A DNA stretch of 38,337 bases from Lachnospiraceae bacterium (GTDB lineage Bacteria; Bacillota; Clostridia; Lachnospirales; Lachnospiraceae): contig JAQUWF010000018.1 in assembly GCA_028692975.1 (NCBI GenBank), positions 1-38,337 of the forward strand. Reading direction: 5' to 3'. Below are positions 24,807 to 33,497 of the stretch, piece by piece. Within the stretch, counting starts at the first letter, position 1. The number at the start of each line of letters is the position of its first letter. Under the pieces are notes generated by a model. It searched no databases. It saw only the letters and a list, made by a program, of their open reading frames with translations, and was not told the DNA's origin. The position numbers were made by a program, and so were the translations under genes.

Positions 24807-26291
24807 CTATTTCATTGTCTTTTCTAATTCCCATATGATTACTTTTTTCATATGAAGAATACCGTTGTGCGCTTTCACATAGTTCTGGTTCTGGTCGTTT
24901 GAAGCAAACACATTGCAGCTGTGGCTGGTTTTATAATCATCTGTGTACACTTCTATGGAACTCTGATCCACATATACATGCACTTCCAGTTCATCCGGAT
25001 TTTGCAGCAGAAGTGGACTCCTTGTCTTTCCTCTGCTCCAGCCGTCCGCATTGCTGCGGTCAAAACTCATCTGCTGCCTTTTCAGATCCACAGTTACAAC
25101 GGATGCTTTGTCCCCATCGCTTCTCAAAATCAAATCAAAACTTTCCGCTGTGGTCTTCTTTCTGTCCACGATAAGTTTCAATTCAAAGAACACACCGTTT
25201 TTTCCTGCAATCTCATAAGAATCTTCCACAACCACATTATCTGCTTCAGCCTTATCTCCGCGCAGTGTTTCCAATTCTTTTACCGGGATAAATCGAAGGC
25301 TATTATCCTCACAGAGTTTTGCCTCCCGCGGCAGATTGAAAGCACCGCACCAGCCCTCTTTAAAAGAAGGCCCCCAGTCTTTCCACCACGGCATCCAATC
25401 CCAGGCATTAGCCCATGCGACCAGAATACGACGTCCATCCGGTGCAAGAAATGACTGTGGCGCGTAATAATCAAATCCCCAGTCTATCTCCCCTGTTGTC
25501 GCATAGGTGAATTTTCCGGTTTCATAATTCATATCGCCAACCAGATAAACCGTCGTGCGCTCATGCAGACCCATAGGCGAAAACATCAGTACGTATTTGT
25601 CTCCCAGCGGATAAAAATCTGGACACTCCCACATGTAGCCAAGTTCTCCCCGGCTTTCCGCAAGCACATTGACAAACTCCCAGTGCAGCAGGTCAGCGGA
25701 TCGATAGAGCAATGCATGTGCAAGATTATCTTTCTTCGCCCCACAGACCAGATAAAATTTCCCATCATGTTTCCATACTTTTGGATCACGGAAGTTGGCC
25801 CTGTCATAGCCTTCCGGTGGTGCGGGAATAACAGGATTACCTTCAAATTTATCAAAATGGACCCCATCTTCGCTACAGGCAACACACTGGGACTGGATAA
25901 ATCCATCCCCATAATTCGTAGTCCCCGTGTATACGAGATACAGTTTACCCTCATGTTCTATGGAACTTCCGGAGAAACATCCGCCCTCTTTATGATCGTC
26001 ATAAGGTTCACTGGGTGCAAGTGCTATGGGCAAATACTCCCAATGCAGCATATCATCACTGATAGCATGGCCCCAGTGCATGGCACCCCAATAAGCGTCA
26101 TATGGATTATACTGATAGAAAAAATGATATTTCCCGCGAAAAAAAATCAGTCCATTGGGATCATTAATCCATCCCTGTTCTGCCATGAAATGATATTTCT
26201 GCCGCATGACTGCATGCTCCATATCCGGTTTTGTTGCAGCGATCTGCGCTTCCGCCTTCGCTATATTCATACGCATCTGTTCGCGTGACAT
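24807..26291 (-). CDS. GH32 beta-fructofuranosidase / sucrose-6-phosphate hydrolase
   Basis: The protein is 494 residues without a signal peptide, so cytoplasmic. It has all three catalytic motifs of family GH32: WINDPNG at 41-47 (nucleophile Asp44), FRDPK at 167-171 (transition-state Asp169) and WECPD at 221-225 (acid/base Glu222), plus FSGS at 106-109. The C-terminal beta-sandwich contains VHVYVDQSSIEVYTDD, typical of invertases. It cleaves terminal beta-fructosyl links in sucrose, sucrose-6-phosphate, inulobiose or short fructans. No PTS is adjacent, so free sucrose or fructo-oligosaccharides fit better than phosphorylated sucrose. ATG at 26291 follows GGAGAG. Confidence 0.95.
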   Translation of the reverse strand: MSREQMRMNIAKAEAQIAATKPDMEHAVMRQKYHFMAEQGWINDPNGLIFFRGKYHFFYQYNPYDAYWGAMHWGHAISDDMLHWEYLPIALAPSEPYDDHKEGGCFSGSSIEHEGKLYLVYTGTTNYGDGFIQSQCVACSEDGVHFDKFEGNPVIPAPPEGYDRANFRDPKVWKHDGKFYLVCGAKKDNLAHALLYRSADLLHWEFVNVLAESRGELGYMWECPDFYPLGDKYVLMFSPMGLHERTTVYLVGDMNYETGKFTYATTGEIDWGFDYYAPQSFLAPDGRRILVAWANAWDWMPWWKDWGPSFKEGWCGAFNLPREAKLCEDNSLRFIPVKELETLRGDKAEADNVVVEDSYEIAGKNGVFFELKLIVDRKKTTAESFDLILRSDGDKASVVTVDLKRQQMSFDRSNADGWSRGKTRSPLLLQNPDELEVHVYVDQSSIEVYTDDYKTSHSCNVFASNDQNQNYVKAHNGILHMKKVIIWELEKTMK

Positions 26292-26303
26292 AATCTCTCC
26301 AAT

Positions 26304-27650
26304 CTATTTGTCGTATTCATCTCTCTGTTTTTTTGCAAATTCTGTATTCAGGGCTGATTCTCTGCGCGCTTTATCCTCTTTGATTCTGAACTGCTCCTGT
26401 CTTGCCGGTCCATATACCTCCCAGCGCTTCTCATAGTTTTCCACTGCAGCCTTCTGCTCTTCATTCAGTTCTGGCGTCACCAGTTTTCGTTCTGGCAGCT
26501 GCGGAACATTGGGCAGACGCTCTTCTACTGGAAGCATGGTCAGTTTCTTTGCAGTCGGAAGTGTCTGGTACCAGTATGCCGTAGAACTCCAGTCATCAGA
26601 CAGATGATTTGCATGACCATGTTCGATGGTGACTTTTAATTTTTTCTCAAAACGCACCGGATCTGTTATATGGAAACGATAAGACACCTGGAATCCATCT
26701 GTATCGCCCTCATGGACAATCGTTCCAAAGAACGGATACGCATTGCGCTGCATGCCCCATGCATGATTGAAATAATCCTCTGTACCCGTTCCGTTCAGGC
26801 TTGGGTACTCTTCTCCGTCAATGAAGAACATATCATTGCCTTCTCCCCACCAGCTTCCCTGATAGTGTTTTACCGTCAGATTACAGCCGACATAATGGCC
26901 GGTTCCTTCCACATCCAGAACAACATAATTATCCTCGCCCTTGAAATTCGTCACATTATTCACTTCCGGTGAATTCACCTGCAGTTGCGGTCCCCAGCCC
27001 TGGCATGGATTTTCTCTGTGCCAGCAGGAATGGAAGTAAGCCGTCTCCGGATCCAAGTCTTCCTTGTACATTTCGTAATCAATGTTGAAATAAAGAATGA
27101 ATGGAAGTTCATTTTCATTTACAATCTCGATCTTTGCCTTCTTATTAAACGGCATAGGGAAATAGCAGGATACAGAACAAGGTGCTCCATATCTTCCAGC
27201 CTCTTCCGGTTTCAATGATACATTAAACGGAAGAGAAGAAAAATTGCCTGGATAACAGTTGCCGATACAGAAGAAATCACCAAAGGGTACATACACGCTT
27301 GGTGTATCCTGATCATCCCATGTAATCTTAATCAGAGCCTTCCTATAATAAAATGGATCATAATCATCCCAGATCACACCCAACGCCGGATGTATTTCCA
27401 TAACTGGTGCCGCCGATGCATTCTGTACCGGGTCTAAAATACTTGGTGCCTTTACTTTTCTGCAGGAAGAAGTCATCCAGATATGTGTTATACATCCCGG
27501 TCCTTCTACTTCACCTAAAGTAACGCTCTCCCCCGCAGGGATCTCCCAATAATCCTGGTTTTTGCCTCTCTGATCCCAGCTGGCCAGTCTGCCGTTACGG
27601 GCCTTTTTTATCGTTGTCAAATCTTTAAATAATCCTGAAACATTACTCAT
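26304..27650 (-). CDS. GH172 / DUF2961 family enzyme (alpha-D-fructofuranosidase or DFA I hydrolase-like)
   Basis: The protein is 448 residues without a signal peptide. The N-terminus WDQRGKNQDYWEIPAGESVTLGEVEGPGCITHIWMT matches DUF2961, now glycoside hydrolase family 172. Further family text is YVPFGDFFCIGN near 125, NVTNFKGEDNYVVLDVEGTGHYVGCNLTV near 230, and EGNDMFFIDGEEYPSLNGTGTEDYFNHAWG near 270-300, the acidic segment expected to hold catalytic Glu/Asp. Known members hydrolyse or form difructose dianhydride I, or release D-arabinofuranose. Beside GH32 and fructokinase the fructose-specific role is far more likely; this is inference. It lies 12 bp before the GH32 gene and follows the permease by 8 bp. 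Confidence 0.88.
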   Translation of the reverse strand: MSNVSGLFKDLTTIKKARNGRLASWDQRGKNQDYWEIPAGESVTLGEVEGPGCITHIWMTSSCRKVKAPSILDPVQNASAAPVMEIHPALGVIWDDYDPFYYRKALIKITWDDQDTPSVYVPFGDFFCIGNCYPGNFSSLPFNVSLKPEEAGRYGAPCSVSCYFPMPFNKKAKIEIVNENELPFILYFNIDYEMYKEDLDPETAYFHSCWHRENPCQGWGPQLQVNSPEVNNVTNFKGEDNYVVLDVEGTGHYVGCNLTVKHYQGSWWGEGNDMFFIDGEEYPSLNGTGTEDYFNHAWGMQRNAYPFFGTIVHEGDTDGFQVSYRFHITDPVRFEKKLKVTIEHGHANHLSDDWSSTAYWYQTLPTAKKLTMLPVEERLPNVPQLPERKLVTPELNEEQKAAVENYEKRWEVYGPARQEQFRIKEDKARRESALNTEFAKKQRDEYDK

Positions 27651-27658
27651 ATCTTCAC

Positions 27659-28486
27659 CTATCCTTTCACTGCTCCCGCAGTCATACCTTCCACAATATT
27701 TTTCTGGAACAATCCATAGAAAATCAGTTCTGGAATAATAATCATAATACTTGATGCAATAATTCCGCCGTAATCCACCGTGTAAGTTCCCTTAAAGAAG
27801 GAAGCACCCATGGATAATGTATAATCTGCCGCATCTCTGAGCATAACCGAAGCGAACGGATACTCATTCCATATATACAACACATTGAAAATAACCACGG
27901 TCGCGATAACCGGTTTCGTCATGGGCAGAATAACCTTCAACATCAGTTGCCATACACTACAACCATCCATAACGGCTGCCTCGTCAATCTCCGCCGGAAG
28001 CGTCTTTAAATAGCCAACCAGCAACAGCGTGTTAAAGGATATGGAGGTTGCCACATACGGGAAAATCAATCCCAGCTTTCCACTTAATTTGAAAAACACA
28101 TTAATTTTATAGACTGGAAACAGCAAGATAAACGGTGAAATGGATAATCCCAAAATCAAAAATCCATACAGCAAACTTTTTATCCTTCCGCTAAATTCCA
28201 TTCTTGCAAGCACAAATGAACTTAAAAATGTAATCGTCAGTTCAATGACAATAGAAATAATGCAGACAAAAAATGTATTTCCATATAACTGCACATAATT
28301 CAAAACTTTAAATGCATTTTTATAGTTTTCAAAATTTAAAGAAGATGGCAGTGCAAGCGGAGCAGTCATGATCTCCGAATTTGTCTTAAAAGATAACAAA
28401 ATCATCCAGATAAAAGGGAAAACGATCATTAAGGTAATCAAAATGGTTCCCACATGCATGGCCGTTTTTTTCTTCTTACTAATCAT
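27659..28486 (-). CDS. Carbohydrate ABC permease, MalG/LacG type
   Basis: The protein is 275 residues with six hydrophobic segments. The EAA loop EIDEAAVMDGCSVWQLMLKVILPMTKP near residue 180 is the CUT1 signature for ATPase contact. The C-terminus ends in FQKNIVEGMTAGAVKG, the standard ending of MalG-like permeases. ATG at 28486 overlaps the upstream permease stop by 4 bp (ATGA). It pairs with the MalF-type protein to import an oligosaccharide. No ATPase gene is in the operon. Confidence 0.95.
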   Translation of the reverse strand: MISKKKKTAMHVGTILITLMIVFPFIWMILLSFKTNSEIMTAPLALPSSLNFENYKNAFKVLNYVQLYGNTFFVCIISIVIELTITFLSSFVLARMEFSGRIKSLLYGFLILGLSISPFILLFPVYKINVFFKLSGKLGLIFPYVATSISFNTLLLVGYLKTLPAEIDEAAVMDGCSVWQLMLKVILPMTKPVIATVVIFNVLYIWNEYPFASVMLRDAADYTLSMGASFFKGTYTVDYGGIIASSIMIIIPELIFYGLFQKNIVEGMTAGAVKG

Positions 28487-29361
28487 GCCTTCTCCCCCTT
28501 TTCTCTGGTTAACATCATATAAACCCCTGTTATAATCAGTGAAACCACAAAGGTAATGGTCGCCAGTGACATGCCATATCCATATTCGCCCTTAGTAAAT
28601 GTGGTAGAGTAGCTATAGGTAACAAGCGTCTCTGACATATGGTTCGGTCCCCCACCCGTAGTCTGCTGAACAATTTCAAATATTTTGAAAATGCCCGTGA
28701 TAAGAAGGACTGCTACTGTTGAAATCGTGGTTTTCATTAATGGAACGGTAATATAGCGGAGTTTCTGCCAGGCGCTTGCGCCGTCAATACGCACCGCCTC
28801 CATAACATCTTCCGGAATCATTTTCAGCCCTGCAATATAAATCGTCACAAGATATCCCAACTGCTGCCAGAAATAAATGATTGCTGTGCTATAAGGAGAC
28901 AGTGTATCCCCGCCGATCCATTGTTGTTTCCACGCTGACAATCCTGCTGCATCCAGAAGCGCATTCACGATACCGATCTCGGGATCAAGGATGTAAACCC
29001 AGATAATACCAACAATAATTGGTGCTATAATCGCTGGCGAGAATATCAGTGCTTTGTTAAAATCATTGAATTTCAAATGATTATTTAGCAATAATGCGAT
29101 GAAAAAAGCGCCCACCAGCAGCAGCAAAAATGCTACAATAAAAATGATCATAGTATTTTTAAATGCAATCCAGAATGTAGGATCCGAAAACAATCTCTGG
29201 TAATTAGCAAATCCATTGAATTTGGCTTTTCCTATGCCAGAATATTTCGTAAAGCTATACCCCACTGCAATAATAATAGGTAAAATAATGAAAACACTGT
29301 AAACCAGCAATGTGGGAATCAGCATACCCACAATATACCTTTTTTTACTTAACCAATACAC
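28483..29361 (-). CDS. Carbohydrate ABC permease, MalF/UgpA type
   Basis: The protein is 292 residues with six predicted membrane segments. The EAA loop is EDVMEAVRIDGASAWQKLRYITVPLMK near 195-220. The periplasmic-side sequence LDPEIGIVNALLDAAGL is typical of UgpA/LacF proteins. The start is GTG at 29361 with AAGGAG upstream. It lies 74 bp after the binding-protein gene and is translationally coupled to the next permease. Confidence 0.95.
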   Translation of the reverse strand: MYWLSKKRYIVGMLIPTLLVYSVFIILPIIIAVGYSFTKYSGIGKAKFNGFANYQRLFSDPTFWIAFKNTMIIFIVAFLLLLVGAFFIALLLNNHLKFNDFNKALIFSPAIIAPIIVGIIWVYILDPEIGIVNALLDAAGLSAWKQQWIGGDTLSPYSTAIIYFWQQLGYLVTIYIAGLKMIPEDVMEAVRIDGASAWQKLRYITVPLMKTTISTVAVLLITGIFKIFEIVQQTTGGGPNHMSETLVTYSYSTTFTKGEYGYGMSLATITFVVSLIITGVYMMLTREKGEKA

Positions 29362-29435
29362 AGGTTCACTCCTTCCTCGGTATTATGAAACATCAGCCTG
29401 AGCAGTTTTACACAGGCCACGTATTTCATCCGATA

Positions 29436-30788
29436 CTAATATGTCATCTGCTGGTCGATTTTATCCAGAGCATCTGCCGGTTCATAGTTGCCTAACAGAA
29501 CACCTAACATAGAATCATATAACTGTGCCTGTACTGCTGAGTTAAGTATCTGATCTGGCTGTGCAGCCGGACTTGTCCATCCTTCATCAATGCTTGCCAT
29601 AACCTGGCCAAGCGCATACTGCGTTTCACCTGCAGAGATGCCTGTGTAATTGGTTGCCGGAAATACAGAACCTTCATAAGAAATTTTTGCTGCATCTTCG
29701 CTGTAATAAAACTCCAGGAATTTGTATACACCTTCCTGTTTTGCTGCATCTTCTGCAACTGCCGCGCTGACGCTGATGGGAGCAGACGGAACTTTCATAG
29801 CTGCTTTCTGCTCGTAAGTGCTGTCATCAAAAGTCGGTCCCCACCAAAATCCTACTTTATCACCAAGTTTTTCATCTAATTCAGCACAATCCCATGCACC
29901 TGTATTAAAAATCGCTGCCTGGCCGGAAGTAAATAGCTCTTTCGCATCAAAATATTCCTGTGTTGCCATATTGGTAGAAAAGGCACCGGACTGTCCAAGC
30001 TGCTGCAATTTTTCAAAGCATTTCAGCAAATCTTCATTATTAAATTTCTTGTCGCCAGCCAGAATGTTCTGGATATATTCAGAATATCCGTAACGATCCA
30101 GCATAGCCAGATAACCCCAGATTGCATAACTGCTGTTCATACAGCCCTGTGCGATTGGTGTGATACCACCCTCATTGCATTTTGTGATCATGTCAAGAAG
30201 CTGCGTAAAGGTAGTTCCATTTGCAGGTTCTGCGATGCCCAGCTGCTCAAATATTTCCTTATTATAGAAAAATCCTTCTACATTACACTGATAAGGAAGA
30301 CCATATTGAATGTCTGACTTGAATGCTTCTTTTACGCTGGCATCTAACGCTGCATCCGTATCTTTATACTCTTCAAGAAAATCAGATAAGTCCAGAAGAT
30401 ATCCTGCTTCAGCATATTCCGGGGCCTCGCTGGAATCCAGCCAGAAAACCTCCGGCAGCGTTCCATCGGATGCCTCTAATTTCAGATTGGTAGAATGTGT
30501 CTCCGTATCGGCTGCCTCAAATTCCACTTTATACTTGCCTGCATATTTCTCATTAAACGCCTGTACAATATTGTATGTAACTGTTTCCTGAGATGCCGGG
30601 TCTGCTACATGGATACCCATTTTAAGCGTCACTTCCCCGCCGGAAGTTTCTGGGGCCTCTGTAGTTTCTGCAGTATTTTCTGTTTTATCTGTTTTGTCAG
30701 ATGATCCCGCATTTGAATTTCCACATCCTACCAGCAATCCCGCCACCATGGATGCTGCCAGTAAAATCGATAATACTTTTCTTTTCAT
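29436..30788 (-). CDS. Carbohydrate-binding lipoprotein of a CUT1 ABC importer
   Basis: The protein is 450 residues from ATG at 30788, chosen for GGAGGA (30795-30800) and because the lipoprotein signal MKRKVLSILLAASMVAGLLVGC begins there; the longer frame to 30935 crosses the operators. After Cys22 comes a Ser/Thr/Glu linker to about residue 55, then the family 1 binding-protein fold: MGIHVADPASQETVTYNIVQAFNEKY, LPEVFWLDSSE, FFYNKEIFEQLGI and AAIFNTGAWD. It captures the operon's oligosaccharide, probably a fructose-containing one given the enzymes downstream. It is first in the operon behind a strong promoter and two operators. Confidence 0.93.
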   Translation of the reverse strand: MKRKVLSILLAASMVAGLLVGCGNSNAGSSDKTDKTENTAETTEAPETSGGEVTLKMGIHVADPASQETVTYNIVQAFNEKYAGKYKVEFEAADTETHSTNLKLEASDGTLPEVFWLDSSEAPEYAEAGYLLDLSDFLEEYKDTDAALDASVKEAFKSDIQYGLPYQCNVEGFFYNKEIFEQLGIAEPANGTTFTQLLDMITKCNEGGITPIAQGCMNSSYAIWGYLAMLDRYGYSEYIQNILAGDKKFNNEDLLKCFEKLQQLGQSGAFSTNMATQEYFDAKELFTSGQAAIFNTGAWDCAELDEKLGDKVGFWWGPTFDDSTYEQKAAMKVPSAPISVSAAVAEDAAKQEGVYKFLEFYYSEDAAKISYEGSVFPATNYTGISAGETQYALGQVMASIDEGWTSPAAQPDQILNSAVQAQLYDSMLGVLLGNYEPADALDKIDQQMTY

Positions 30789-30812
30789 TATATATCCTCC
30801 TTTTGGCTTTTG

Positions 30813-30892
30813 TGGAACGGGTTCCACTAGAATCAATAATAAAAATCCTCCATTCGAGGATTTCTTTATTTTCTCTTGTGGAACCCTTTCCA
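30813..30892. promoter_or_regulatory. Two LacI-type operators flanking a leader hairpin
   Basis: Palindromes TGGAACGGGTTCCA (30813-30826) and TGGAACCCTTTCCA (30879-30892) are 66 bp apart centre to centre, downstream of the -10 and before the binding-protein start. A third, TGCAACCGTTTCCA, lies before the LacI gene (32181-32194). They match the class of sites bound by LacI/ScrR-like repressors. Confidence 0.75.
30834..30863 (-). terminator. Leader terminator-like hairpin before the fructan operon
   Basis: On the minus strand AAATCCTC and GAGGATTT (30856-30863 and 30843-30850) form an 8-bp stem with a 5-nt loop, followed by TTTTATTATT. It lies in the transcribed leader between the two operators, so it may attenuate transcription or protect the 5' end. 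Confidence 0.55.
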
Positions 30893-30906
30893 TATTTGAT
30901 AATATC

Positions 30907-30935
30907 AATATACATCTGTCTATGCTAACTGTCAA
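30907..30935 (-). promoter_or_regulatory. Sigma-A promoter of the fructan operon
   Basis: Perfect -35 TTGACA (30930-30935), 17-bp spacer and -10 TATATT (30907-30912) on the minus strand, with the operator at 30879-30892 directly downstream. Sequence 30936-31100 shows nothing else. Confidence 0.75.
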
Positions 30936-31102
30936 TAAATTTTTAGTTCCAAATCTCCATTTCGTAAATAGTGTCTATATTTATCCACGCATTTTTATAC
31001 ATATTTTTCTGATACACTTTATATCTTCATAAATATCCGATGCTAACTGCTGCTTCTCAGTCTATAAAACTCATAAACTGCACGACTATATTTCAATATA
31101 AT

Positions 31103-31135
31103 TACCGCAGTAACATCTCATGCTACTGCGGCAAT
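31103..31135 (-). terminator. Terminator after the fructan-locus LacI gene
   Basis: CCGCAGTA and TACTGCGG form the core stem with an 11-nt loop, extended by flanking A/T pairs. It lies about 6 bp after the LacI stop, with a moderate T-rich tail on the minus strand. Confidence 0.7.
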
Positions 31136-31140
31136 TTTCA

Positions 31141-32124
31141 CTAATTATCCGTCGTATTTCCTTTAATAAAAGTTGATTCTAATTCAATATGCTTATCCAG
31201 CAGATTTGTCCCATCAATTCTATGTACGATCAATCGGACTGCCTCTTTTGCCAATTTTTCAATAGGCTGGCGAATCATAGTCATACGTGGATATACAGCA
31301 TCCATTATATCTGTCCCATCATAAGCAATTATTTTCAAATCTTCCGGTATTTTTTTCCCATTCTCCTGTGCCGCCTTCATATAACTGAGTGCCAGAAGGT
31401 CCGTTCCAAACATGCCGTCTACATCCGGGTGCTTCCGGAAAAATTCACTTGTCACCTGATTAAAATACGCAACATCACTTTTATTCCATTCCAATTCACA
31501 GGAAATCGTCTCAATCCCGCTCTCCTCCAGCACACGCATAAATTCTTCATATCTGGCTTGTGCTGGTGAGTGAACCTTCTTCGCCTCTTGAAATACAGCA
31601 ACTTTATGACAGCCACAGCGTATCAGTTCCCTTGCTGCGCGCATACCGCCCTGTCTGTGATCCACCGATACAACCGGAATATTATCGCCAATAAAACGGT
31701 CAAGTGCCACGATTGGCATATCAATCTCCAGATATTCCTGTACATCCAGAGAGTGAACCCCTGTGATAATCCCTTCTACAATATGCTGACGCAACATCTG
31801 CAGATACTCGGATTCATAGTTTTTCTCCCTCTCTGTGCTGCAGATCATGGTTTTGTATCCGCGCTCATGACATTCCAACTCCATATAATTGATAAACTCA
31901 GCAAAAAACGGATGCGATATGGTTGGCACCAGCACTGCGATAATACCGCTCTTTTTCCGGTACAGATTCCGCGCCAGCTCATTGGGAATATAATGCAGTT
32001 CTTCCATGGCCGCATCAATCTTCGCCTTTGCTTCCTGCGAAACATATCCAGTATCATTAATCGCCCTGGATACCGTCCCCACGCCGACTCCGGCTAACTT
32101 CGCTACATCTTTTATTCCAGCCAT
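31141..32124 (-). CDS. LacI-family regulator of the fructan locus
   Basis: The protein is 327 residues. The helix-turn-helix KDVAKLAGVGVGTVSRAIND and the hinge helix YIPNELARNLYRKKSG are typical LacI. The sensor core starts IIAVLVPTISHPFFAEFINYME, and DGMFGTDLLALSYMKAAQENG and AYDGTDIMDAVYPRMTMIRQP follow. ATG at 32124 follows a GAAGGTGA site. The gene has its own terminator and lies just upstream of the binding-protein operon in the same direction. A TGCAACCGTTTCCA site precedes it and two related palindromes flank the next promoter, so it probably represses both in the absence of the fructose-based inducer. Confidence 0.93.
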   Translation of the reverse strand: MAGIKDVAKLAGVGVGTVSRAINDTGYVSQEAKAKIDAAMEELHYIPNELARNLYRKKSGIIAVLVPTISHPFFAEFINYMELECHERGYKTMICSTEREKNYESEYLQMLRQHIVEGIITGVHSLDVQEYLEIDMPIVALDRFIGDNIPVVSVDHRQGGMRAARELIRCGCHKVAVFQEAKKVHSPAQARYEEFMRVLEESGIETISCELEWNKSDVAYFNQVTSEFFRKHPDVDGMFGTDLLALSYMKAAQENGKKIPEDLKIIAYDGTDIMDAVYPRMTMIRQPIEKLAKEAVRLIVHRIDGTNLLDKHIELESTFIKGNTTDN

Positions 32125-32180
32125 ATCTTCACCTTCTTTTTCCTTTTCTTTCCTTTAGTTTACCTCCTCATTCCCAAATA

Positions 32181-32194
32181 TGCAACCGTTTCCA
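32181..32194. promoter_or_regulatory. LacI-type operator before the regulator gene
   Basis: TGCAACCGTTTCCA is an imperfect copy of the TGGAAC..TTCCA palindromes at 30813 and 30879. It lies 57 bp upstream of the LacI start, so autoregulation is likely. Confidence 0.6.
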
Positions 32195-32220
32195 TATGAG
32201 TTTTCTTTATTCTTGCATTT

Positions 32221-32262
32221 TAAAAAAATCCTGAACTCTACTAACTGTAAAGTCCAGGATTT
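32221..32262 (-). terminator. Terminator after the Rpn-like gene
   Basis: AAATCCTG (32226-32233) pairs with CAGGATTT (32255-32262). On the minus strand the stem is followed by a seven-base T-run. It lies 15 bp after the stop at 32277. Confidence 0.8.
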
Positions 32263-32276
32263 CTACATTCTACCGC

Positions 32277-33185
32277 TTACAGGCTCTCCGCCAGTGCCTG
32301 GATTTCCTCCGCGCTAAGTTCCTTAACACACCGAACCACCTTCTCCACCGGATCGCCTTCCTTTAACATAGCCAGAGCATTGCCTCGTGCAACTTCTTTT
32401 GTTACTTCTTTTGTTACTTTTTTCTTCTGCTCTCTCAATGCCTGCTGCTTTTCCTCTTCAAATAATTTCGCAACCTTCGTCATCATAATCCACTCCTTCA
32501 TCTGACATGCGATTCCCTTATCGATTACTTTGTCTGCAAATACCATGATTCCACTTAGCACAAAAATCTGCGTCTTTTCATTGTCTATATCTTTTGCCAC
32601 AGAAAACAGTTCCTCAATAACCTCTTTTTTCTTCTCTTTCCCCCTGTAGGTCAAAGGTAATATAACAAATTCCATCAATTCTTTGTTTGTCAGTTTTTCT
32701 TTCCCTTTAATTTTGGCGGTCAATCGTTGTCTGATCTCTTCCGAATCCAATTTTGACAAAAATGCCTGCTCAATGCTTACTTGCAGGGCTCCAATATCCA
32801 ACGTTGCATTTGTCTCTTCCTCTGTCACATCCGCTGTATACAAAACAATCATACGCAATTTCATGATCCCACGTTTCTTGTAACGGCGCAGAATCCGCAC
32901 AATATATTCCAGATATTTGATCTTATTCGTTTCCTTATAAGAACTTTCATAATCCAGAATAGCAAAACTGCCATCTGCAAGTTCGAAAATATTGTCTATA
33001 CGCAGTTCATTGGCGAGTACAGCCGGCAGATTCGTTGGGATGATCCGTACAATAGCCGGAAGGTGAACACCATACACCTCCATAGCCTCCCGCGGAAACA
33101 TCTCTGTAAATGTCTTTGATGCAATATCCTTATTCTGATGCGCGATTGGATAAATCTGCTTTTCACTTTTCTTCTTTTTTCTCAT
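32277..33185 (-). CDS. Rpn-type PD-(D/E)XK nuclease family protein
   Basis: The protein is 302 residues. The segment ELRIDNIFELADGSFAILDYESSYKE at about 60-85 has the acid, then D-x-E spacing of the PD-(D/E)XK fold as found in Rpn/transposase_31-like proteins. The usual final Q-x-K or E-x-K is replaced by E-S-S-Y-K, so activity is uncertain. It is followed by YLEYIVRILRRYKKRG and a helical region ending in KKKVTKEVTKEVARGNALAMLKEGDPVEKVVRC, the C-terminal repeat tail typical of this group. ATG at 33185 follows AGGGAG. Such proteins are widespread in Lachnospiraceae, often in several copies, and are linked to RecA-independent recombination. It stands alone here. Confidence 0.75.
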   Translation of the reverse strand: MRKKKKSEKQIYPIAHQNKDIASKTFTEMFPREAMEVYGVHLPAIVRIIPTNLPAVLANELRIDNIFELADGSFAILDYESSYKETNKIKYLEYIVRILRRYKKRGIMKLRMIVLYTADVTEEETNATLDIGALQVSIEQAFLSKLDSEEIRQRLTAKIKGKEKLTNKELMEFVILPLTYRGKEKKKEVIEELFSVAKDIDNEKTQIFVLSGIMVFADKVIDKGIACQMKEWIMMTKVAKLFEEEKQQALREQKKKVTKEVTKEVARGNALAMLKEGDPVEKVVRCVKELSAEEIQALAESL

Positions 33186-33388
33186 GTTTCTCCCTTTCTT
33201 TCACATACACAAATACGCCAAAGAAAAGAAGAATACTTCGTTCCCTTAGTATATCAGAATATGATCATCTTTTAAACCGTGGTTTTGAGATATTTGGTCG
33301 AAGTGACCGTGATAAATACAGAATGTATTTAGAATTTGAGTATACACGAATGTTTGCACATTTACAAGCATCTTTTTTAATATTTACA

Positions 33389-33420
33389 AAACGAAGTGGA
33401 AATCATATCCCACTTCGTTT
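33389..33420 (-). terminator. Terminator after the response-regulator gene
   Basis: AAACGAAGTGG (33389-33399) and CCACTTCGTTT (33410-33420) form an 11-bp stem with a 10-nt loop, 78 bp after the response-regulator stop; the minus-strand tail is TTTTGTAAAT. The remainder of the 33186-33497 gap shows no gene I can support. Confidence 0.75.
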
Positions 33421-33497
33421 CTCTGCTTTTTCTTATTCAGTTGTACTGTCTTTCTTCCCTATTTCCAAAAAAATTATCCAGCCAGTTGTGGCTCAAT

